Source of the DNA: Tabrizicola fusiformis
GTDB taxonomy: Bacteria; Pseudomonadota; Alphaproteobacteria; Rhodobacterales; Rhodobacteraceae
NCBI RefSeq assembly: GCF_013328815.1
Contig: NZ_JABUHN010000005.1
Location: forward strand, 186,001 to 250,000
Reading direction: 5' to 3'
DNA length: 64,000 nucleotides
Positions within the stretch are counted from its first letter, which is position 1, and every line of letters begins with the position of its first letter. Under the pieces are notes generated by a model. The model searched no databases and was not told the DNA's origin. It worked only from the letters and a program-made list of their open reading frames with translations. A program made the translations under genes and the position numbers. Below are positions 17,326 to 24,302 of this stretch, one piece after another.

Positions 17326-18723
17326 TCATTCCGCGATATCATAGGGCAGCAGGCCCCGCCGGTCGGGGTCCACCCGCAGCCGCCGCTCCAGCGGTGGGAC
17401 CGAGCGTTGGTGGCAGTCCTTGCGCTCGCAAATCCGGCAGGAAATGCCGATCGGCTCGAACCGGCCCTTGAGGTCAAGCCCGTCGGCATAGACCAGGCTG
17501 GCGGCATGGGTCACCTCGCAGCCAAGGCCGATGGCATAGCGCCGCACCGGCGCCAGAAACGCCCCTCCGGGTTTCGAGACATCGCGTGACAGGCAGAAAT
17601 AGCGCACCCCGTCCGGCGTTTCGGCCAGTTGCCTCAGGAAACGGCCCGGTGTTTCAAAAGCGCGGTGGACATTCCACAGCGGGCAGGCGCCGCCAAAGCG
17701 GGCAAATTGCAACCGGGTCGCCGAATGCCGTTTGGTGATGGTGCCCGCCTGATCGACGCGGACAAAGAAGAAGGGAATGCCCTTGGCCCCCGGGCGTTGC
17801 AGGGTGGAGAGGCGATGCGCCACCTGTTCGATGCTGGCGCCGAAGATATCGGAAAGCCGCTCAAGATCATGGCGGGTCTTCTGCGCCGCCTCCAGAAAGG
17901 CGCGGTAGGGCATCAGCGCAGCCCCGGCAAAGTAATTGGCCAGTCCGATCTTGGCTATGTCGCGGGCTTCGGGCGTGGTGAAGCGGGCCAGATCCAGCGT
18001 TGCCTCAAGCAGTTCGTTCTGGGTCTGCAAGGCCACCTGATACAGCAACTGGAACCGCTGTGTGGGGGCGGCCGCCCGAGCCGACAGGTCCAGCCGCCGC
18101 TCTTGCAGGTTGAAGGCGCGCAGCGGGCCATTGTCGGAAAACTGCACCTCGATCCCGCGCTTGCGCAGGGCCTCGGTCGCGGTGATCAGCGGGTCTTTTC
18201 CGATACCTGTAGAGGTTATGAAATGTTCCGCAGCCCGGTCGATGGCATCGACGTAATTGTCGCAATAGTGAAAGAAGTCGCGTACCTCTTCCCAAGGGCT
18301 GGCGCGCAATCCGGCATCTTCGCGGCCCAGCGCCTCGTCCAGCGAGGCCAGCCTTTCGTGGCTTTGCCGATAGGCGCGGTGCAGGTCGAGAAAGGCCCGT
18401 GCCAGTGCCGGCGCGTTTGAGGCCGCCAGCCGCAGATCGGCCAGGGGCGGGGCGGTCTTGGCAAAGACCGGATCGGCCAGCGCCTCGCGCATGTCGGAAA
18501 CCAGCCGTTCGCCTTCGCCCACCGTCAGCTCGGTCACATCCAGCCCGAACTCTTGCGCCAGCGCCAGCACAACGGCGGCCGAAACCGGGCGATGGTTGTT
18601 CTCCATCTGGTTCAGATAGGGCAGGGACACGCCCAGCTTGTCGGCAAAGACGCGCTGGGTCAGGCCAAGGCGCCCGCGCAATTCGCGCAGCTTGGCTCCG
18701 GCATAGAGTTTCTGGGTGGCCAT
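17326..18723 (-). CDS. pccR: Short-chain fatty acyl-CoA regulator PccR (ScfR family)
   Basis: A 465-residue XRE-type regulator. An N-terminal helix-turn-helix (LRELRGRLGLTQRVFADKLG, then VSLPYLNQMENNHRPVS) occupies about residues 10-50. The long C-terminal part matches ScfR proteins (the former DUF2083 group) and ends in a cysteine cluster, ISCRICERKDCHQR. In Rhodobacter sphaeroides, PccR senses propionyl-CoA-type signals, binds TTTGCAAA motifs, and controls pccB and itself. Two such motifs lie just upstream here and more lie in front of pccB about 1.7 kb away, which supports orthology. The start at 18723 is chosen because the upstream frame runs through the binding sites. Confidence 0.88.
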   Translation of the reverse strand: MATQKLYAGAKLRELRGRLGLTQRVFADKLGVSLPYLNQMENNHRPVSAAVVLALAQEFGLDVTELTVGEGERLVSDMREALADPVFAKTAPPLADLRLAASNAPALARAFLDLHRAYRQSHERLASLDEALGREDAGLRASPWEEVRDFFHYCDNYVDAIDRAAEHFITSTGIGKDPLITATEALRKRGIEVQFSDNGPLRAFNLQERRLDLSARAAAPTQRFQLLYQVALQTQNELLEATLDLARFTTPEARDIAKIGLANYFAGAALMPYRAFLEAAQKTRHDLERLSDIFGASIEQVAHRLSTLQRPGAKGIPFFFVRVDQAGTITKRHSATRLQFARFGGACPLWNVHRAFETPGRFLRQLAETPDGVRYFCLSRDVSKPGGAFLAPVRRYAIGLGCEVTHAASLVYADGLDLKGRFEPIGISCRICERKDCHQRSVPPLERRLRVDPDRRGLLPYDIAE

Positions 18724-18735
18724 CGGCGTCCTCGG

Positions 18736-18763
18736 TTTGCAAATCCAGTATTGGCTTTGCAAA
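18736..18763. promoter_or_regulatory. Two PccR-type TTTGCAAA sites upstream of pccR
   Basis: Two exact TTTGCAAA palindromes at 18736-18743 and 18756-18763, with starts 20 bases apart (about two helical turns), lie in the 49-base gap between the exporter gene and pccR. The position 13 bases before the pccR start suggests negative autoregulation. Confidence 0.75.
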
Positions 18764-18772
18764 GAGGTGGGG

Positions 18773-19993
18773 TCAAGCCTGCAAACCCAGCTCCCGGGCG
18801 CGGCGGATCACCCAGAGCGACGAGATCACCGAGGCCAACGAAGAGACCAGCATCAACAGCACCAGCGGCATCTCGCTTGACCCCGGGCCAAGAAGATGGC
18901 CGCTGAGTGCGGCCAGTGCCGCGCCGCCGCCGATGGTCAGCGCCCCGCCAAGGCCCGAGGCGCTGCCGGCAAGATTGGGCCGGGCCGAGATGATGCCGGC
19001 ATTGGCATTGGGCAGGCTGACGCCATTGCCCATGCCAAGGGCCAGAGTGAAGGCAAAGAAGGTCACCGGCCCCGACAGCCCCGCCATGGTCAAAAGCGCA
19101 AGACCGCCAAGCCCCAGCGTGGTGGTCACGCTGCCCCACAGCATCATCCGGTTCATCCCCATCCGCACCGACAGCCGCCCGGCAAGGAAGTTGCCGGCGG
19201 CATAGCCCACCGCCGTCAGGGCAAACAGCATCCCCACGCGCGACGAACTCAGCCCGAAAACCTCGGTCCCGACATAGGGCGCGCCTCCCAAATAGGCAAA
19301 GAACGCGCCCGACCCGAAAGCCGCGGTCAGAGAATAGCCCCAGAAGCGTTGCGAGCGCAGCAGCGAGGGATATTGCCCCAAGGTGGCCAGCAGGCTGGTG
19401 TCGCTGGGCTTCGCCGTCTCGCCCAGATCGGCCCAGACCAGTGCGGCAACCGCCAGACCCAGCACCAGCAGCAGGCCGAAATTGGCGTGCCAGCCGATGT
19501 ATTCGTCAAGGAACCCGCCCAGAACCGGGCCGATCATCGGCACCAACGTCATGCCCATGGTGACATAACCGATCATAGAGGCCGCCTGATTGGCGTCTGA
19601 CACCATGTCGCGCACGATGGCGCGTGACAGCACCATTCCGGCGGCAATCACCGCCTGCGCCATGCGGAAGACCAGAAACACCCCGGCATTGGGCGCCAGA
19701 AGCGTGCCCACCGTCGCCAAAAGGAACAGCGCCAGCGCGCCCAATACGACGGGCCTGCGGCCAAAACGGTCGGAAATCGGGCCGATGACGATTTGCAGCG
19801 CCGCCGAAAGCGCAAGATAGAGCGCGACCGAAAGCTGCATCAGCGCATAGGGCACCCCGAACCACGCGGCCATTCCGGGCAGCGAGGGCAGGAAAATGTT
19901 CATCGTCAGCGCCGACAGCCCCGCCAGCAGCGTCAGCGTCAGGATGGTCGGCGGCGTGGCGCGATTCAGGAAAATGGGGGCAGCGCGGGTCAT
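18773..19993 (-). CDS. Bcr/CflA-type MFS drug exporter
   Basis: A 406-residue major-facilitator protein with 12 predicted membrane helices. It has the MFS motif A-like GPISDRFGRRPVVLGAL after helix 2 and the PMIGPVLGGFLDEYIGW motif in helix 5 typical of drug-proton antiporters of the Bcr/CflA branch. The substrate is unknown. ATG at 19993 is preferred over an in-frame TTG two codons earlier. It lies 49 bases upstream of pccR on the same strand, so read-through into pccR is possible. Confidence 0.85.
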   Translation of the reverse strand: MTRAAPIFLNRATPPTILTLTLLAGLSALTMNIFLPSLPGMAAWFGVPYALMQLSVALYLALSAALQIVIGPISDRFGRRPVVLGALALFLLATVGTLLAPNAGVFLVFRMAQAVIAAGMVLSRAIVRDMVSDANQAASMIGYVTMGMTLVPMIGPVLGGFLDEYIGWHANFGLLLVLGLAVAALVWADLGETAKPSDTSLLATLGQYPSLLRSQRFWGYSLTAAFGSGAFFAYLGGAPYVGTEVFGLSSSRVGMLFALTAVGYAAGNFLAGRLSVRMGMNRMMLWGSVTTTLGLGGLALLTMAGLSGPVTFFAFTLALGMGNGVSLPNANAGIISARPNLAGSASGLGGALTIGGGAALAALSGHLLGPGSSEMPLVLLMLVSSLASVISSLWVIRRARELGLQA

Positions 19994-20033
19994 GCCCAAG
20001 GGCTATGCCTGCCTGCGCCCAGAGTCCAGCCTG

Positions 20034-20384
20034 CTACCATTTGTGAAAGATGAAGAAGCCCCCCGCCGCAATGAAGGCAAAACCGACGGCATGGTTCCAC
20101 GACAGCGGCTCTTTCAGGTAAAACACCGAAAAGATGGCGAAAACCGCAAGCGTGATGATTTCTTGCATCGTCTTCAGCTCGGCGGCTGAAAAATGCGTGT
20201 GGCCGATCCGGTTGGCGGGCACCTGCAGGATATATTCAAACAGCGCGATGCCCCAACTGATGGCGATCACGGTGACCAGCGGCGCGGTCTTGAATTTCAG
20301 GTGGCCATACCATGCGAAGGTCATGAAGATGTTTGAGGCGATGAGCAGGCCGATGGTGACGACGGGCACGGGCAGGCTGGGCAT
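20034..20384 (-). CDS. DMT-family small membrane protein (DUF486)
   Basis: A 116-residue inner-membrane protein with four hydrophobic segments, matching the DUF486/'DMT family' group (FMTFAWYGHLKFK, then SWGIALFEYILQVPANRIG and FYLKEPLSWNHAVGF). Its function is unknown; it looks like a minimal drug/metabolite-transporter half. It is divergent from pccB, and the 177-base gap holds the PccR sites, so its expression might respond to PccR too. Confidence 0.85.
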   Translation of the reverse strand: MPSLPVPVVTIGLLIASNIFMTFAWYGHLKFKTAPLVTVIAISWGIALFEYILQVPANRIGHTHFSAAELKTMQEIITLAVFAIFSVFYLKEPLSWNHAVGFAFIAAGGFFIFHKW

Positions 20385-20442
20385 TTGCGGACTCCGGTTG
20401 CGCTAACGCCGTCTTAGCCTGGAGTGACGACGAGCGCCATGT

Positions 20443-20465
20443 TTTGCAAATTTGCAATTTGCAAA
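20443..20465. promoter_or_regulatory. PccR-type site cluster upstream of pccB
   Basis: Exact TTTGCAAA at 20443-20450 and at 20458-20465, with a near match TTTGCAAT at 20451-20458 between them; a further TATGCAAAT occurs at about 20484-20492. The cluster is about 100 bases upstream of the pccB start. PccR binding to such motifs at the pccB promoter is established in R. sphaeroides; here it is inferred. Confidence 0.78.
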
Positions 20466-20561
20466 ATGACTTCCGCCAATCCTATGCAAATTTACGGGAT
20501 TCCGCTTTGTGACAGCCCGCCCCACCGCTATGTTGCGCGCAATTTCGGGGGAGAAAGTGCC

Positions 20562-22094
20562 ATGAAGGACATCCTGCAACAGCTTGAAGATCGTCGTGAG
20601 GTGGCCCGTCAGGGCGGCGGGCAGCGCCGCATCGACGCCCAGCATTCCAAGGGCAAACTGACCGCGCGTGAGCGGATCGAGCTTTTGCTGGACGAAGGCT
20701 CGTTCGAAGAGTTCGACATGTTCGTCGCCCACCGCTGCACCGATTTCGGCATGGAGGCCGAGCGGCCCTCCGGCGACGGGGTGGTCACCGGCTGGGGCAC
20801 GGTGAACGGCCGGATGGTTTATGTCTTTTCGCAGGATTTCACCGTCTTCGGCGGGTCGCTGTCGGAAACCCATGCCCAGAAGATCTGCAAGATCATGGAT
20901 ATGGCGTTGCAGAACGGCGCCCCGGTGATCGGGCTGAACGATTCCGGCGGCGCGCGGATTCAGGAAGGCGTCGCCTCGCTGGCCGGTTATGCCGAAGTGT
21001 TCCAGCGCAACATCATGGCCTCGGGCGTGGTGCCGCAGATTTCCGTGATTATGGGGCCCTGTGCGGGCGGGGCGGTCTATTCGCCCGCGATGACCGACTT
21101 CATCTTCATGGTGAAGGACAGCTCCTACATGTTCGTCACCGGCCCCGATGTGGTCAAGACCGTGACGAATGAGGTGGTGACGGCCGAAGAGCTTGGCGGC
21201 GCCTCCACCCATACCAAGAAATCCTCGGTCGCCGACGGCGCCTTTGAAAACGATGTCGAGGCGCTGGCCGAAGTGCGGCGTCTGGTGGATTTCCTGCCGC
21301 TGAACAATCTGCAAAAGGCGCCGGTGCGGCCCTTCTTCGACGATCCGGCGCGGATCGAGGCCAGCCTTGATACGCTGATCCCCGATAACCCGAACCAGCC
21401 CTATGACATGAAAGAGCTGATCCAGAAGCTCGCCGACGAGGGGGATTTCTTCGAGATTCAAAAGGATTTCGCCGGCAATATCGTGATCGGCTTCATCCGC
21501 ATCGAAGGTCAGTCGGTCGGCGTCGTGGCGAACCAGCCGATGGTGTTGGCGGGCTGTCTGGACATCGACAGCAGCCGCAAGGCGGCGCGCTTTGTCCGTT
21601 TCTGCGATGCCTTTGAAATTCCGATCCTGACGCTGGTCGATGTGCCCGGCTTCCTGCCCGGCACCTCTCAGGAATATGGTGGTGTGATCAAGCATGGTGC
21701 CAAACTGCTCTTCGCCTATGGCGAGGCGACGGTGCCGAAGGTCACGGTCATCACCCGCAAAGCCTATGGCGGCGCCTATGACGTGATGGCGTCCAAACAC
21801 CTGCGCGGCGATTTCAACTATGCTTGGCCCACCGCCGAAATCGCGGTGATGGGGGCCAAGGGCGCGGTGGAAATCCTGTATCGCAGCGAATTGGCCGACA
21901 AGGACAAGATCGCGGCGCGCACCAAGGATTACGAGGCGCGCTTTGCCAATCCCTTCGTTGCTGCCGAAAAGGGCTTTATCGACGAAGTGATCATGCCGCA
22001 TTCGACCCGGCGTCGCATCGCGCGGGCCTTTGCATCCTTGCGCGGCAAGAAGCTGGCAAACCCCTGGAAGAAGCACGATAACATCCCGCTCTGA
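20562..22094 (+). CDS. pccB: Propionyl-CoA carboxylase beta chain (carboxyltransferase)
   Basis: The 510-residue carboxyltransferase subunit transfers CO2 from biotin to propionyl-CoA, giving (S)-methylmalonyl-CoA. It has the glycine-rich acyl-CoA pockets of the N-half ([11 protein letters not shown]...[11 protein letters not shown]) and C-half (VPGFLPGT...[10 protein letters not shown]) and the conserved [12 protein letters not shown]. The start at 20562 follows GGGGGAGAAA; an earlier open frame passes through the PccR sites. Partner of pccA 2.2 kb downstream; the two are separated by five short genes rather than fused in one tight operon. Confidence 0.95.
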   Translation: MKDILQQLEDRREVARQGGGQRRIDAQHSKGKLTARERIELLLDEGSFEEFDMFVAHRCTDFGMEAERPSGDGVVTGWGTVNGRMVYVFSQDFTVFGGSLSETHAQKICKIMDMALQNGAPVIGLNDSGGARIQEGVASLAGYAEVFQRNIMASGVVPQISVIMGPCAGGAVYSPAMTDFIFMVKDSSYMFVTGPDVVKTVTNEVVTAEELGGASTHTKKSSVADGAFENDVEALAEVRRLVDFLPLNNLQKAPVRPFFDDPARIEASLDTLIPDNPNQPYDMKELIQKLADEGDFFEIQKDFAGNIVIGFIRIEGQSVGVVANQPMVLAGCLDIDSSRKAARFVRFCDAFEIPILTLVDVPGFLPGTSQEYGGVIKHGAKLLFAYGEATVPKVTVITRKAYGGAYDVMASKHLRGDFNYAWPTAEIAVMGAKGAVEILYRSELADKDKIAARTKDYEARFANPFVAAEKGFIDEVIMPHSTRRRIARAFASLRGKKLANPWKKHDNIPL

Positions 22095-22147
22095 ACCAAG
22101 CACGAGGAGGCGGGAATGCGCGCGGGTGTCACCAGGGGGAATTGGCC

Positions 22148-22543
22148 ATGACGGGGCCGACCCAGATCGAGGCCGAAGGGGCAACTATCCTGCCCGGCGA
22201 TCCGGCCGCCGTCAGCCTGCCCTCGGGGCAGGAGGTGACGCTGATCGACGTGGTGTGGAATGCCCCCGGCCCTGAAGGGCTGGCGGCGCGGTTCCGCTTC
22301 CTTGCGCCTGCCATTGCCCGCGAGGGCGGCACGGTGGGGTTCGAGGATGCCAGCGCCGATATGGCCTGGCTCTGCGAAAACTACGCGCTGTCGCGGATCG
22401 CCACGCTGGGGCCCGCCCCGGCGCAGATCATCATCTCGCTTTCGGACAGGCCCGTGCCCTTTGGCGAGGCCGACCCCGAAGCGACACAGTTCTTTGAAGC
22501 CTATCGCCTGGAAAACGGCGCCTGCATCTGGGAGGTGTTCTGA
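22148..22543 (+). CDS. Conserved protein resembling DUF6497
   Basis: A 131-residue cytoplasmic protein with no signal peptide. The segment GPEGLAARFRFLAPAIAR and the following FEDASADMAWLCENYALSRI resemble a Rhodobacteraceae family labelled DUF6497, whose role is unknown. ATG at 22148 is preferred to a TTG two codons earlier. It lies 53 bases after pccB on the same strand, so it may be co-expressed with the carboxylase. Confidence 0.65.
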   Translation: MTGPTQIEAEGATILPGDPAAVSLPSGQEVTLIDVVWNAPGPEGLAARFRFLAPAIAREGGTVGFEDASADMAWLCENYALSRIATLGPAPAQIIISLSDRPVPFGEADPEATQFFEAYRLENGACIWEVF

Positions 22544-22739
22544 TGCGTCCACAACATATAGCGCCTGCCACCCTGCCGCTGCGCGGCCATGATGCCCTGA
22601 TGCCACAGGGCAGGGGATTGGGCGGAAATGCGTGTCAATTCCGTCTCTTGTCGGCTATTCTTCACGCAGGTCGAACCAATGCGGCCTTGCACAGTGAACG
22701 GGGGTGGTCCGCCGCCCCCCAAGAAAATAGGAGTCGAGG

Positions 22740-22877
22740 ATGTCGAGCATCAAAGTTCTTGTCGCTCTTTGCCTGGTGGCTTTCGTTGCCGCCTGCGCCA
22801 AGAAGGCAGAAGAAGTCGTCTATGTGGATGAGCCGACCGTCACGGTCGAGCCGACCTACACCGGCAAATACAAGTAA
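22740..22877 (+). CDS. Small lipoprotein with C-terminal TGKYK (copy 1)
   Basis: A 45-residue lipoprotein. A short signal peptide ends in the lipobox VAAC (Cys19), so the mature peptide is only 27 residues: an acidic/valine stretch (EEVVYVDEPTVTVEP) and the ending TYTGKYK. An AATAGGAG ribosome-binding site and a strong terminator frame it as its own small gene. A paralogue with the same lipobox and the same TGKYK ending follows 174 bases later. Function unknown. Confidence 0.78.
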   Translation: MSSIKVLVALCLVAFVAACAKKAEEVVYVDEPTVTVEPTYTGKYK

Positions 22878-22883
22878 TTCGAC

Positions 22884-22929
22884 AGGGCGGGCCAATGGGG
22901 CGTCTTCGCCCCGGTCCGCCCTTGTTTTT
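22884..22929 (+). terminator. Terminator of small lipoprotein 1
   Basis: Outer arms AGGGCGGGCC / GGTCCGCCCT with an inner GGGGCG...CGCCCC stem are followed by TGTTTTTA, directly after the stop codon. Confidence 0.75.
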
Positions 22930-23051
22930 ATTGAGAAAACTGGGGAATGGGCGCAGGCGGAACTTTGCTGCGCCGCGACATACCCGTTTGCTCTTCCCGC
23001 TGCCTCCTCCTATGGTGCGCGCAGTCGCACCTATTCGAACTGGAGGTTCTC

Positions 23052-23177
23052 ATGCGGACTACTGCCCTCATTGCCATGCTGGCCCTTGCCACCGTCGCCG
23101 CCTGCGCCAAGCCCGCGCCCGAGCCGGAGCCCGCTCCGATCAGCGTTGAGCCGACCCAGACCGGCAAATACAAGTGA
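23052..23177 (+). CDS. Small lipoprotein with C-terminal TGKYK (copy 2)
   Basis: A 41-residue lipoprotein with signal peptide MRTTALIAMLALATVAAC (Cys18 in the lipobox VAAC, followed by AKP). The mature part is Pro/Glu-rich (PAPEPEPAPISVEPTQ) and ends TGKYK like its neighbour. An ACTGGAGG ribosome-binding site is present. The two genes look like a tandem duplication that has diverged everywhere except the lipobox, the VEPT motif and the last five residues. Confidence 0.78.
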   Translation: MRTTALIAMLALATVAACAKPAPEPEPAPISVEPTQTGKYK

Positions 23178-23183
23178 TCTGAC

Positions 23184-23220
23184 GGCGCGGGGCGCGCGTC
23201 AGGCACGCCCCGCCGCCTTT
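23184..23220 (+). terminator. Terminator of small lipoprotein 2
   Basis: A GC-rich stem pairing GGCGCGGGGCG with CGCCCCGCCGCC is followed by TTT, six bases after the stop codon. Confidence 0.6.
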
Positions 23221-23249
23221 GGCTGCCTTCCGACCGGGGAGGTGCGGCC

Positions 23250-23648
23250 ATGCTGAAGCACCGCGGTTTCCCCGGCCGCCTTCCCGGCACCGATTTCCAG
23301 TTCACCATCCGCCGCGCCAACGTCAAAGAGGGCGCGACCAAGCTTGTGAAGCGCGAGCGGTTCAAGGACCGCAAGCAGGTTGACCGCAAGGCCGACGAAG
23401 GCTTCATGGCCGCCCTCTGGGCGCAGTTCGGCGAAGACCCGTTCGAGCGCGGCAACCTGGATGCCGGGCGCCTGTCCTGGCTGTTCGGACGCGAAGTGGT
23501 GCCCGCCGAAGACCCGTTCGACCCCGCATCCTATGAGGCGCTGCTGCGCATCGACCTCAAACGTGCGCAGGCGGCCTTCCCGGCGGTCTTTGCGCCCGAT
23601 GCTGCGCCCTTGGCGTTCGACGACTGGGACGATGAGGACGAGGACTAG
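23250..23648 (+). CDS. Conserved protein of unknown function, acidic tail
   Basis: A 132-residue soluble protein. The N-half is basic (IRRANVKEGATKLVKRERFKD), the middle has an FGEDPFERGNLDAGRLSWLFGREVVPAEDPFDP stretch that looks conserved in style, and the C-terminus is strongly acidic (DDWDDEDED). The polar, two-sided charge suggests binding to nucleic acid or another protein, but I recognise no domain. A GGGAGGTG ribosome-binding site precedes it. Confidence 0.68.
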   Translation: MLKHRGFPGRLPGTDFQFTIRRANVKEGATKLVKRERFKDRKQVDRKADEGFMAALWAQFGEDPFERGNLDAGRLSWLFGREVVPAEDPFDPASYEALLRIDLKRAQAAFPAVFAPDAAPLAFDDWDDEDED

Positions 23649-23967
23649 GCATGTTTCCGCGCAAGCCCTTGTCTTTCCGGCAGCAATTCGCCCAAGCCTC
23701 TGGTCTGGGCAAAGCCGCGTTTGCACCGACTCGGGCCTTGTCGCAGGATGCCCGCATGGCGTGTGAGACCTGTTCCTCGGTTCTTGCCCACCTTGACTGT
23801 TACCCTTTCCCTTCCCCCTGGCCTGGCCCCTTGCGGGTCAGGCCATTTTTCACGGCACGTCGGCAAAGCGATGCCGATGCCGTGAATGACGGGATTTTTC
23901 AGTGTTCTTTTCCGGCGGATTCGCTAGACTCGGTCGCAATAAAAACCAGCGACCGAGGCAGTCAAAC
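23649..23967. other. 319-base intergenic stretch with a terminator
   Basis: No gene with support. It ends one transcript with a clear terminator at 23819-23850, about 170 bases after the previous stop codon. The section before that terminator could be a long 3' UTR or a small RNA. The part after it (23851-23967) is less GC-rich and probably holds the promoter of the next lipoprotein. Long open frames across the stretch have no good start and run through the terminator. Confidence 0.5.
23819..23850 (+). terminator. Terminator in the intergenic stretch
   Basis: Arms TGGCCTGGCCC and GGGTCAGGCCA (one mismatch) enclose CTTGC and are followed by TTTTT. Confidence 0.75.
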
Positions 23968-24183
23968 ATGCGTAAATCCATCCTTCTACTTGCCCTTTTC
24001 ACCCTGCCGCTTGCCGGCTGCATGCAAGACCCGGCTTCGCGCGGGCTTGCCGGTGCGGCGACTGGCGCGCTTGTCGCCGATGCGACCGGCGGCAGCGCCA
24101 TCAATGGCGCGGTCATCGGCGGTCTGGCCGGTGTTGCCACCTGTGGCGTCAATCTGGGCCTGCCGCCCTGCTACAACCAATAA
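23968..24183 (+). CDS. Small glycine-rich lipoprotein
   Basis: A 71-residue lipoprotein: signal peptide with lipobox LAGC (Cys17), then a Gly/Ala-rich region (LAGAATGALVADATGGSAINGAVIGGLAGVA) like the glycine-zipper segments of outer-membrane SlyB/OsmB-type lipoproteins, and two further cysteines near the end (TCGV, PPCYNQ). It is probably attached to a membrane. It has its own terminator and lies just before pccA. Confidence 0.75.
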   Translation: MRKSILLLALFTLPLAGCMQDPASRGLAGAATGALVADATGGSAINGAVIGGLAGVATCGVNLGLPPCYNQ

Positions 24184-24220
24184 CCTGACCGCCGCTTCGG
24201 CGGCGTCACCCGTTCGACAG

Positions 24221-24255
24221 GGGCCAACCGGGCAAACCGCCCGGTTGGCCCTTTT
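24221..24255 (+). terminator. Terminator before pccA
   Basis: A perfect 13-base stem (GGGCCAACCGGGC and its complement) with loop AAACC is followed by TTTT. It separates the lipoprotein transcript from pccA. Confidence 0.85.
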
Positions 24256-24302
24256 GCATTCCGCTATCCGGCCCCGGCCCGGCCACCACGAGGGAGAGAG
24301 CC

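Noticed and set aside
23660-23800. Possible tRNA in the 319-base gap
   Set aside because: I could not form an acceptor stem with anticodon and T arms at the right spacing.
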